DNA from: Agelas oroides
Taxonomy: Eukaryota; Porifera; Demospongiae; Agelasida; Agelasidae
DNA: 64,000 nt
Direction: 5' to 3'
Assembly (NCBI GenBank): GCA_949130485.1
Contig: OX422192.1
Span: 9,260,008 to 9,324,007, forward strand
This document shows positions 33,047-45,100 of this stretch, one piece after another. The notes under the pieces are model-generated. The model was not told the origin of the DNA, did not search any database, and saw only the letters and a list, made by a program, of their open reading frames with translations. Position 1 is the stretch's first letter. Every line of letters begins with the position of its first letter. A program made the position numbers and the translations under genes.

Positions 33047-33100
33047 TCATGATGGCTCCTGATAGCCACCATTCTCAGTTATAAAGAACTCATCTATAAA
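33047..33100 (-). pseudogene. Src-type C-terminal tail, out of frame
   Basis: In a shifted frame directly after the kinase, the sequence encodes Phe-Ile-Asp-Glu-Phe-Phe then a tail ending GGYQEPS and TGA. This resembles the C-terminal tail of Src kinases with its regulatory Tyr. A one-base indel at about 33101 would explain the shift; assembly error is possible. Confidence 0.55.
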
Positions 33101-36100
33101 CCTGCCACTGAAGAGTCTCAAATGTTGGTCGGTTTGCCGGCTCCTCACGCCAGCAGTCCAGCATGATGTTGTAAAGCTTATCGGGACAGCCTATGGGACA
33201 GGGCATGCGGTAGCCTCGCTCAAGGGCCTCTAATACCTGTTTATTGGTCATGCCAGGGTAGGGAATTAAGCAACCGTAGGTGATGATCTCATAAAGCACA
33301 ACACCAAATGACCATACGTCTGATTTGATGGTAAATCTGTTGTACATGGCAGCTTCAGGGGCTGTCCACTTGATAGGGATCTGTTCCCCTACGTGGCCTT
33401 CATAAATGTCTTCATCAATCACACGAGCAAGACTAAAATTGGCTATCTTACAGACCCGGTGTTCTCCGACCAAGATGTTGATTGCTTTGAGGTTTCGATG
33501 GATGTAGTTTTGCTCCTCAAGGTAAGCCATTCCAGCTGCCACTTGTTCTGACATGTCAACCAGCTGTGGAAGCTTCAGCGACCGACCTTCCCCTCGAAGG
33601 TACTCCAAGAGACTACCATGCTTCATAAGCTCTGTCACAATGTAAATAGGTTCCTCGCGAGTGCAGAGAGCATAGAGTCGGATCAGCTTTGGGTGGCGAA
33701 GCCTCTTCATCAGTGCAGCTTCCTGCAGAAACTTGTACGGAGACATGGTTCCTGGTTTGAGTGTCATTACAGCTACAGGAATGGTGTTGTTCCACACTCC
33801 CTTCCAGGCATCTTTGAACTTCCCTCCCCCCAGCCTCAGAATAAAACTAATCTGCCGTCGGTCAATCTCCCATTCTTCACTTGCATACTGTTTAGATAGA
33901 CAAGCCGTCTGAGGCTTCTCAGAGAGTAAGCAAGGGTAGCAAAGTTTGACATGCAGCCCATCTGCCTGCTGCTGATAGTAAGCCACCAAGTCCTGTATTG
34001 TCTTAAATGCGACACGGCGGGTCACAGAATAAGTGTTATTTTCATGCCTTTGGATGCGGTAGTGCCGGATTCTCTCCTTGTCACGGATTGAGAGGGAAAA
34101 ATCCCCCGGTGCTGTTTCCCTTTCTCGCACAAGATAGGAGCCGCACTGATTGAATATCATCATAAGTAGTCTCTCAGCATGCACACGGTTAATTCCACCT
34201 AAGTACCATCTTTGTGTGTGGTGAAGTGGTGTATGCATGCATTTAGATCATGTCAACTTCAAATGAGGACGATAACATTAGCACCAAATGAAATCCAGGG
34301 GAGCAGCAGTAACTGCCTTTGTGTAGGTAATACCGTATAGAGCTAAATCATCCGTGGATCTTTAATTTCGCGATTCTCATGACTTTTCAACAGTTCTCAA
34401 CGAAAAGCTTTGTCACACCACATACAGTTTTCATGCTCTGCGCAGGGTGTGAAAACTCTATGTCGCGTGACACAACTTTTCGTTGATAGACAACATCCCG
34501 GGGCTATGCTGCCGAATCTGCAAGGGACATTATCCAATGATATACCTTCGAAGTAGGCGTTGCTTTGCTGACAGTGGCCAGCTCAAGCGGATGACAGTGT
34601 GACAGTGCTTACAAGCTAGCGTTAGATAAACCAGGCTTGTATGCCACGCATATTGCGTGTGCGGCATACGCGTGCAGCAAATTTGCAAAATTATTTCAAT
34701 CAAATCTACCCAAACAAGCACAATTTTCAGGGCCCTCTGCTACAATGAAAATTATGCACCACCCCCAAGGCTCCACCCACATACTAACCTCATCAATACA
34801 CTAGCCAGCCCAGTCTACCCTGCACTAAAACTGACCTGCAAAGTCAGAAAGCTCAACCTACTACAGGAATCTTTTACCCCATTTTTGGGGAATAAGTCAA
34901 CAAACCTGATCCCTATCACTGTCCCTAGACTGGAGCCACATTCATGATGGCAAGAAAAAGGGCCTATATGGCTGAAATCCTTTTCCAGGGAACTGTGCGA
35001 CTGTAATATCTTCCTGTGTTTCCAGCAGACTCACTAACATTCCAACTCACTCTAGCTAGCTTTTTACAAGTATATAGATCATTACACAGAATTAGCCAAT
35101 CAACATCCTACATTGCCGTTGACTGAGTATACCACAAGTTCAAAAAACTAAGGCTGAGAGCTAATCTATGGCAACTGAACAGGGCTAAGAAATTCTATGG
35201 CAGTCATGATTACACAGAAAATTTGCAGCTTCAATCACTCCCACTCTTGCTTCACTTTCAAACACAATACATCTCAGAACTCACTCCTCAGCATCCAGAC
35301 TCCTCCGCTTGGTAACATGGTTGCTTGGGATGTAGCCCTCCTTGCCTGTATCCAGTGACTGAGCAAACCACCACTCTCCTTCATCTGTACTTATGATGTA
35401 TAGGAGGTCTCCCTTCTTGAAACTCAGCTCGTCATCCATCCAACTGTCAAAGTCATAAATCCCCACAAACACGGGGTAGTTCAGCTCCAACTATACCAGA
35501 GATATTTATAACACTGAATTTGGCAGCTGTACATGTATCCATCTAACTACTAGGGATGCATACTGAACAAAGTTTGGAGTTTTTGTATAGCAACTAAGGC
35601 CTCAGGCAATCTCTTAAACTAACAACAAAGCCACATAAGTCTTAAGTGTTAGTCAGAGCTTTGAAGTACACTGAACAACAGCTGCACTTTGGAAAAATGC
35701 ATGTCCGCAGTCAGACACTGTGGCATGTTGCATGGGCAAATCAAAGTACTGATTTTTGTCACATTTGGTATACGCAATGGTATCTCTTAGAGAGGCATTG
35801 TATCTGATGTCTAGTGCAGACAATAAAGTTAAAATAGCCACAAATTTAGTCATTGTAATTACAACTATCTCAGAGACAGCCTGTAGCACTGAATCACTTG
35901 CAAGGGCTATATTATCTGAAGACATTGCCCCTGGTGGTCAATGCTCATACAGTATATTTTGTTCAATTTTTGATGTAAATCTATACATCATGATGCAACA
36001 CTAGTTTACTACATGTATCTACATGTATTTCTATTTTACCTAGCAATGATGCTTATTTCATGCTCATATGACTAACATAACCTTGTTTAGTTTAACTGGA

Positions 36101-39100
36101 TTAGAATTCTTGCTACCAGCACAGTTACTGACAACACAGCAATAGCTCCCTTCATTGGACTTCTGCATAGGGATGAGTATTGTAGCACCATCACACCACT
36201 CTGTATCACACAGTTGCCACTCCACGCTCCCACCCTCTTCCTCAGCTGGCTTCCACTCCCACTGGTAGTTCAGAGGTTCAGTTCCAGTGGCTTGGATGGT
36301 GAACTTTGCAGGTTTACCTCGAACAACATCCTTTAAGTCATGTGGATGTGTGGTGATTCTGGGAGGTTCAGCTACATGCAGAAACAAAGCATGGGATATG
36401 AGATAACACACACTTCATACTCTAAGACACAAATTATAGAATTAACTCTTACCAACACTAGGTTTAGCTGGAGTGGTAACTTTTGAAGGCTCAGCTACAC
36501 ATAGAGAAGTAACAAACACATTAAGTGGGTGTAATGTACACTTTGCATTCTGGCTTTAGACAATGCTTACCGACACTAAGATTTGCTGGATTGGAAGTCT
36601 GGCTACCAACATCATTGCTGATAACACAGCGGTAGCTCCCTGTATGGGAATTTTCCACCTCGGGGATGATTAGTGTAGCACCATCACACCACTCGGCATC
36701 ACATGACTGCCACTTCCCACTCCGACCCCACTTCTTTTTTGGCTTCCACTCCCACTGGTAGCTCAGAGATGTTCCAGTGGCTTCAGCAGTGAATGTCAGA
36801 GGTTTGCCTGGAACAACACCCTTCAAATCTTGAGGATGAGCAGTGACTCTGGGAGGATCAGCTACATATAGAAATTAAAAATGTGAGTGTGATGTCTCTT
36901 ACAAACCATTAAAATTGAATTCTTACCAACACTGAATTGCTCAGAAGTGATTCTGGGAGACTCAACTATGTGTACAAAAAAAAAACACATGCATAATAGC
37001 GTGCGAGTGACAAACATTTCATAGTTATTACTGTAGTCGTGGAGACATAAGTTGTGGATCCTTACCAACACTAAGTAATTCAGCTGATTTGGAAGTGTGG
37101 CTACCAGTAGAGTTGCTAATAACACAGCGATAGCTCCCTTCATTGGACTTTTGTGTACTTGGGATGGTTAATGTAGCACCATTAAACCATTTTGCATCAC
37201 ATGGCTGCCACTCTGGCCTCCACTGCCACTGATAGTTGAGGGGTTTTGTTCCAATAGCTTGGATGGTGAGCTTTACACATTTCCCTTGAGTAGTGTCTTT
37301 CAGTTGAGAAGTGATTCTGGGAGGCTTAGCTACATGTACAGAAGCAAAGAGTGATAAGCAATTCATACTAAATGTTGATCGGGATTCGTACCAACACTAA
37401 GTTTAGCTGGATTGGAGATCTGAAATACTTACCAACAACAATAAATGCTGGATTGGAAGCCTGGCTACCAGCACAGTTGCTGACAACACAGCAGTAGTGC
37501 CCTTCATTGGATTTCTGCACACTGGGGATGGTTAGTGTGGCACCATCACACCACTCTGCAGGACACGGCTGCCACTCTCCACTCCCAATCCCCTCAGCTG
37601 GCTTCCACTGCCATAAGTAGCTCAGTGGCTCTGCACCAGTGGCTTGGATCATGAACTTTGCAGATTTTCCTTGAACACCATCCTTTAGCTCTTGTGGATG
37701 AAAAGTGATTCTTGGAGGTTCAGCTACATATGTAGAAATAAAATCATTCTACCTCATTCTCAGGCTCCTCCCCAGCTTCTGTCTCATAATGTACATTATA
37801 TGTGTATACTATGCTACAATAGCTGGAGAGGAGCCTGCATGGAAACAAGGCTAATATTCACTATGTAATATTATCTTTCAGTAAAAGTACACTCACCAAC
37901 AGCAACTTCAGCTGGTTTGGAAGTTTGGGTACCAGCACAGTTGCTGACAACACAGCGGTAGCTCCCTTCGTTGGACTTCTGCAAACTGGGGATTGTTAGC
38001 ACGGAACTGTCCACTCCTGCAAATGTCTTCCCATCACACAGCTGCCACTCGTCATCATTAAAGGCTGACTTCCACTCCCAATGGTAGCTCAAAGGTTGTG
38101 TTCCACTGCCTTCAGCGGTGAACATCAGAGGGGGGCCTGGAACAGCATCCTTCAAATCGTGTGGATGACTGGTGATCCTCGGAGCCTCAGCTACATAGAA
38201 AGAAAATGTGGGAGTGACATAGCCTCGTTCCCAGATTTTATCTTGCCCGTGGAGAAAAATCGGGAGAAGGCCTGGTACCAATACTACGTCACGGACCGGA
38301 AATGGTGGACTCGGTTAGTATGTAATGTGTAGCCTCGTTCCCAGGCCTTCAATCACAGCTAACGCGGTGGAAGGCCTGGTAAAACTCCTACGTAGAATGA
38401 CGTCAGGTGGACGTAAGGGTGGACGTAGGACTTTTGGAGGCGTGGTACTTTCAGTCTAGGAACTACGCTAAAGCAGGCGCTATCGCGGACAGGCGTTCAA
38501 CAACGACAGAACAGTCTGGTGTTACTTCTAGGGTTCAGGATGCCGCCTGACAGATGCATAAAGGACGTCCGTGAAGCCAGGGAATAAATGTCCTTTTGTG
38601 TACATGTATTCCCTGGCTTCAGACGTCCTTTATGCATCTGTCAGGCACATGTACTGCTCTGTCGTTGTTGAACGCCTGTCCGCGATAGCGCCTGCTTTAG
38701 CGTAGTTCCTAGACTGAAAGTACCACGCCTCCAAAAGTCCTACGTCCACCCCTTACGTCCACCTGACGTCATTCTACGTAGGAGTTTACCAGGCCTTCCA
38801 CCGCGTTAGCTGTGATTGAAGGCCTGGGAACGAGGCTACGTAATGTGGACTCGGTTTCGTAATGCAACGTGTAGCCTCGTTCCCAGGCCCTGCGCATTCG
38901 TCGCTTGCAGTACGAAATGGCCGACTTGCATAATGACGTCACGTACGAGGGCCGGGGTAAAACTTCAGCAGCTGGCCATAGAGAATGTATGGGGAATTCC
39001 AAACGCGTGTTGAGAAGATCCATCAGTTTGCTTCGCGGAAAGAGCGATCGTCTCCATGCGCTAATATTTGCTACCCAAAGAGTTGGTGTATTCATAAGTG

Positions 39101-42100
39101 AGTCCAATGGCCGTATTGCGTGCAGTGCGCGGCGTTAATTGACTGGAAAGCTGCCGATGGTTCAGCTCATGATGTCTACCAATATGCTATTTCTGGAAAA
39201 CGGCTAAGACCTCTGTCTTGAAACTATTTGTAAGCCACCTTTTTATATATATTGTGTACAATATTTCTGTTTTGTGCAATGGGGAGGGTGGGAAGACATG
39301 AATAATCTGTATGATTTAATTAGTTGCAGCTGCTGGGATACTCTTGTACTTCATGTGGGTATGCAACTTTTTCTTGGACAGAGTAACCAGAAAGTAGACT
39401 GTGTAGCCTCTTTCTCAGGCCCCCACCTGGCTTTCTGTTGCTTGCTGTATGGTGGTAAGGGACAGAAAGCTGGGTGGGGCGTGCATGGGAATGAGGCTAC
39501 TGAGACTGTGTGTAGCTGAAGGTTTGCAGCAGGGTATCACATGTAGCATTGTTCCCAGACCTTCTCCAAGTCAACGTTCTGATTATTTGCAGCACGGAGA
39601 AGGCCTGGGAGATTTTCACATGATTGATATGACGGAGGCAAAAGGGTCAAGAGATGTCAAGGTCTTTTTGGTAGTTAGTGTCTGTTGTTGTTGTTGTTGT
39701 TGTTCAGGGCAAAAGAACGCATGCATGGGTAAAACACATCACTATGAGTGATGTTCAATTTACACATTCCCCTCCATACGCTTTCACAGGGCCTTAAATT
39801 GATGCTCTCCTTAGATGCCGATGAAGGCGACCATGAACTGTGCAGTGTGCAGACCCAAGAGACAATCCTCGAAGAGCTGCTTCTGTCCAAGAAGGAGCAC
39901 TGAACTTGCATGATCAGTGTTATACTGTTGTTCTGTACGTACTACCATTTTAGTCTTATTATATCTCCAAAATATGACATGGTACAATGTAGCTGAACCA
40001 TGGCTAAATCATGGAGGTGTGCATTATGTGGGCGGGGCAGCGGGTTCTGCGCCTTCTACACGATCTATTCAAGTGAAGTAAGTTATCTCTGACGCTGACT
40101 CTAACTTGAGGTAGCTGTGAGGGCAGTTGTAGCGATTGTAATTGAGACTCTTGAGCGTGTGCGTAGCTTTGCATGCTAGCCGAAACGTTGCGCAACGTCC
40201 GAAGCGCATAGGAACTATTCGGAGGATAGAACATTCTGCTGTGGTCAATGCATGCGAAAAGAGCGGCAACAGCTACTATTGATCACAAGTAGGTGGGATA
40301 CAAAATCCCCATACATTCTCTATGGCACGCCGTCGAAGTTTTACCCCAGCCCTCGTACGTGACGTCATTATGCAAGTCGGCCGGCCATTCGCGCAGCGCA
40401 GAGGGCCTGGGCGGGTTGGTGTAAAACCTGGACTCTGGACTGGACTATGGACTGGACTATGGACTGATTTTTGGACTGAGTTTTGGACTGAGACGCTTGA
40501 TATTACCTGATGTAAGTGGCTAAACTGTTGTTTAAAGGGCCCTGGGCATTGGCAAAGGCATCTTAGACCATGTGACATCATATGCATGCAGCAAGAGAGT
40601 GGCTGTGCATGTGGATTGATATCAGCATTGCAAGGTCCGAGACCCATGTTGGTACACCTACTGTAGCCAAGGCACATTTGACAATTAGTGTAGTCTATAT
40701 TCATGCAACAACAGTGTGGCTGTTGGTGTGGCTCAGGTTGCAAGATAATTGCTTAAAAGCATTGTAGGTTATGGTATGTGGCTGTAAACAGACAACAACC
40801 TTCTTATAGCATGGTATGATTGGTCCATGAGTGGTATAGTCACAGTTCAGCCTTTTGACCATCAGCCCATAGAAATCGACCCAGGTCCTCAGAGATCTTG
40901 ATAAACGCACTACCTCCGCTCTTGTGAAATACCAAGAGATACTCATGCATGTCTTAGTCTCGTGCCCAGACAACTTTTCGCCGAGCGGGAAAGTAGTCTG
41001 GTGAACTGCATATACCGTTTTGGTTCCAATATTTTGAAACTACCGTGACGTCACGTCAACTGGGTTGTAAATTCAAAGCGCTCTACTAGAGCGCTTTGAA
41101 TTTACACTCCTAGACAGCCTACTCGTGCTCCTTTCGATAGATACAATAGCCTAGTCTACTCACGGCAGCCAGGGTTGCCCGATCAATGTCCATTTCGCTA
41201 GTAGATCGTTGGCACGCAATGTGGAATCACGGGTGTTTCATTCGAGACATAGCGCGTAATTAGATAAACACGCAAACATTTCCGGTACACTACAAGTAGC
41301 CATGGCAGCCTTCGCGTCGTTCAGGCACCATGTTGCCAAGGCACCACTCTTGCAACCACGCATGGTATAGCAAATATCTACTTACCTAGATCTGATTCGT
41401 CCCATGCAAATCACCATGGACACATCCGCGCAGCAGCTGCTACGGGCTAAGTGAACTGCGCATGCTATAATTATCACCCTACGCAAACCGTCCACGCGAA
41501 GGAGCTGTATGGTTTCCTCCCCCACTAAAAGCTGAAAGTTTTTACAATTACAATTTATGCGCAAAAGTGTAGTAAGAAGGCGGTACTTCACTTCCCAATG
41601 TATTATAGTCAACTTATAATTTTTTGGGGGGAGTAGAGAAAGCATAAAATACCATCAAAATCAGTTAGCTTGCTGGGTGTGTGGAAAGGCACGGAAGGAG
41701 TATGCACAGTGTAAATAAAAAAGTACAGAAATTTGTTGTGGCAGACATTGGCACCAGCCAGAAGGCACACTCCAACACCTTCCAATTGGCACTGCAGCAG
41801 ATGTAGACTTGACTGCCAACATCCGAGAGACAGACGGCACTGTGTCTTTTTCAGGGGATCCCTCAGAGACAGACGGCACTGTGTCTTTTTCAGGGGATCC
41901 CTCTCCTGCACAATATGCAATTTTTTTTAGCATTATCTCTAAGAGGAGGGAGGCAATGACAGCACAAAAACCTTTTGGTAGGCCAAGAGAGAATGGAAAG
42001 CATGCAGCATACACTTACCATCAGTCCTGCCAGCTGCATGGCTAACTCTACGTCTCCAGATTTTCTCAGCCTGTGTCCAATTTCCCTCTCGGATCTGCAA

Positions 42101-45100
42101 TGCAAGCTGTGTCAGCACATTGTTGACCAACATTGCACCATCAACATCTCATGTGCCACCACTTGGAGAAGAAAATAGTTGGCATTCCAGTGCTGAGGGC
42201 TGCTCCAACTACAAAATCGAGAGGGACACTCAGACCATCATGTTGCATGTACCCGGTCCCCCATTCTACAGTAGTTAGAAACTGTCTCCAGTATTCAACT
42301 ACATAAGGTATAATTTTTTCCAGTCAAGGGGTGGTATTTAGGCCACTACCTGTTGAATATAAGTTTCTCATTCCCTGCACACAAGCTTTTTTGGGACCCG
42401 CTTCACCGGCCCATTATCGCCATAATTGTCAATCTCTTGCTCTGTATGCGTCAGTACTGTTGAGTTGCAGTCAGTTTGAGCATATTGCAAACCAGCTAAA
42501 AGATATCTCCTTCCTGAACACATCGGGAGTGCTCACCCCACAGATGCTATTATATTTCCTGATTATTTCATAGGAGGTGGGGTCTCTCAAGTCCAGGAGC
42601 CAAACTGTTTGCGGTCAACGAATGTTATAATGGTAATGGCCACCTGCTCACATGAACTTCAGCGAAAGTGCCTGATGATAAATTAATACTCAACAAAATA
42701 GTGTGTTTACAACTGGGCTTGGCAACACTGCTGAGTAAAGAGGTGTGGCTTATCATAGTGTTCCATACACCACTAAAAAGTAAAAAAAGCACAGCAAAAT
42801 TTTAGCCTAAGACATAATGTTACTAACTTCTGCCAAAGTCAGTCACAAGCAGCAGTGTGGTCATGGGGTCAAAGAAGATTTTAGTCAAAAATATTGACCC
42901 CAGGCAGAAAATAGTCTGGGCACGAGACTACCCAGGCGCAAACGTAAATCTGCGCCTATGGAAGTGACCACATCTTGCCTCATACCTTAGTATCATATTC
43001 TCATTACAATTTGTGCTTTCTTGTCTCTTTTAGCATATTAGATGCACAACTCAACTTCAGTATATCAAGTTAATAGCTACTGTAGTGAACTTACATTGAC
43101 TCACCAAGGTGCCAACTTGAACAGTGTGTATCCACCACCAAAAAATTCTAAGTAGCCCTACTTCACATGTGCCACCGAGTACAAGCCTAGAGCTTCACAA
43201 ACGACTGTTTTTCATCCTTCACAAAACTTCTTCTTCGTCCAGAGAGAGCCCAAAACACAACTTAAAACGCGTGCCACTCGCGGAGATGTACCTTGGCAAC
43301 TGAACCACCGATTTTCACCGGGTTTGCGCCATTCGCCACAACATGGACAACAGCTTCAGCTGCCTCTGTCCACCATGCGCTAGAAGTCACGCGCTTGGTG
43401 TGGGAGGAGTTTGTTTAAAAACCGGAAACATCGCGGAAGCGCGTTGCTATGCAGTTGCCATGCGGTACGAAAAAATTTCAATTACAACTTTTTGTCCATG
43501 CGGCCGTTGTAATGAAACACCCGTGGAATGCAATCTTCGATGACGTCAGCGTTAAATTAGAAAAGAACAATGCGCCAGCATTCCGGCGCACTTGAACGAA
43601 AACGGAATAGGCAGTTCACCAGACCCTTTTTTCCGGCGGGCGCGCGCGAAAAATGCGGTCTGGGAACGAGACTATGCATGTCTATGCTCACTCTGCCCTC
43701 TTGAACCGTTCTTGGGACAGAACCTAAGTCTCAGGTAACCTGTTGTCAATTACAAAGCACACAGAGAGCAACAGAACCTCTTCTATAGCTTAGATAACTG
43801 ATTCGGAGTGGGAAATAGTCGTTGTGGAGCTCCGCAAGGGTCCAAAACTCAGTCCAAAAATCAGTCCATAGTCCAGTCCATAGTCCAGTCCAGTCCAGAG
43901 TCCAGAGTCCAGGTTTTACACCAACCCGGCCTGGGTTCGTTCATCACGTGATGTGTGCCACAGCCGTAATTTTACGTCACACCAGATATGGCCGCGCTGT
44001 GTTGCAGCATGCATTGGTTGTAGAGATAACCACAAATGGAGTGGGAAGAACCTGAAACAGGTCACGCGCGTACGATAGACTACACTAGTAAACTCAAGCT
44101 GAAGAAGACGAGGAGTCGAAATCCAGGGTCGATCTAGTAACACGATGTGGCAAGGTATCTGAATATAGACGTCTACTAGCCAGCTAAACATGGCAGCTTG
44201 TGCTGTTTCGCTGCCGAGACGTTTAGCACTTCGGTAAGTTCGCACACGAACCATTACTGTGATCTCTGTGGGCCTCTTTCAACGCTAAACTGCTACAGCA
44301 ACAACAACAACAGCTACGAAGGATGTGTAGACGTAAGTGGAAGGCGTTATGCGTGTACGTCGACTGAGGAAAGCAGCAGGCTGAGGGCAAGCGCGTCGCT
44401 CCGTGTCAAAGTAAGTGTCTGCACTCGGCCCACTATCCTCAGGAGGCTCAGAGCCAGGGCTGAACGGCTTAGATAACTTGTACATACCTACAAGTAGTCT
44501 TGCCATCTGTTTCTCCCTCCTTGAGGATGGTGGCCCGAGTGCAGAGACTTGTTCTGACACGGAGTGACGCGCTTGCCCTCAGCCTGCTGCTTTCCTCAGT
44601 CGACGTACACGCATAACGCCTTCCACTTAAGTCTACATATCCTTCGTTAGCGACTTGGTACTTGCGAAGTCCGTGGCTGTTGGCAAAACGCCTAGGCAAG
44701 CTTTACTATTCGATCGCTTGCTGTATTGGCCGGGGTCTCATTACTTTCACGCCGTTTCATGTCCCCTGTCACATGACCCACCGAGGGGGTGGGGCCAGGG
44801 TCCCGCCGCATTACGTCGCACTTACACCACATTGCCACAAGTGGCAGCGCATAAGGTGTTCGTCACTTTTTAAAGCAGAAAAAAAGAAGGAAATAAAACC
44901 CATTTCCCGTCCCTACCCCTAACCTTAACCCTATAACCTGTACACTGAGCCCTAACCATTAGACCACAAGCAATTTCGAACGACCATGCACACTTTTCCG
45001 TCTAATATGTACAGCTCAACCGTACAAGTGCCATACTACACTATGCATGCGCAATACATGCTCCACCCACACATATCACGTGAGGGGGCATCAAACGACG

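Noticed and set aside
33613-33899. Frames overlapping the pseudokinase exon
   Set aside because: Shadows of the kinase frame with no domain of their own.
34210-34956. Possible extra exons between SH3 and SH2-kinase
   Set aside because: SH3 and SH2 already join in phase as in Src kinases, leaving no room for another exon.
44915-44960. Telomere-like CCCTAACCTTAACCC run
   Set aside because: Only a few irregular units; too short to call an interstitial telomere.
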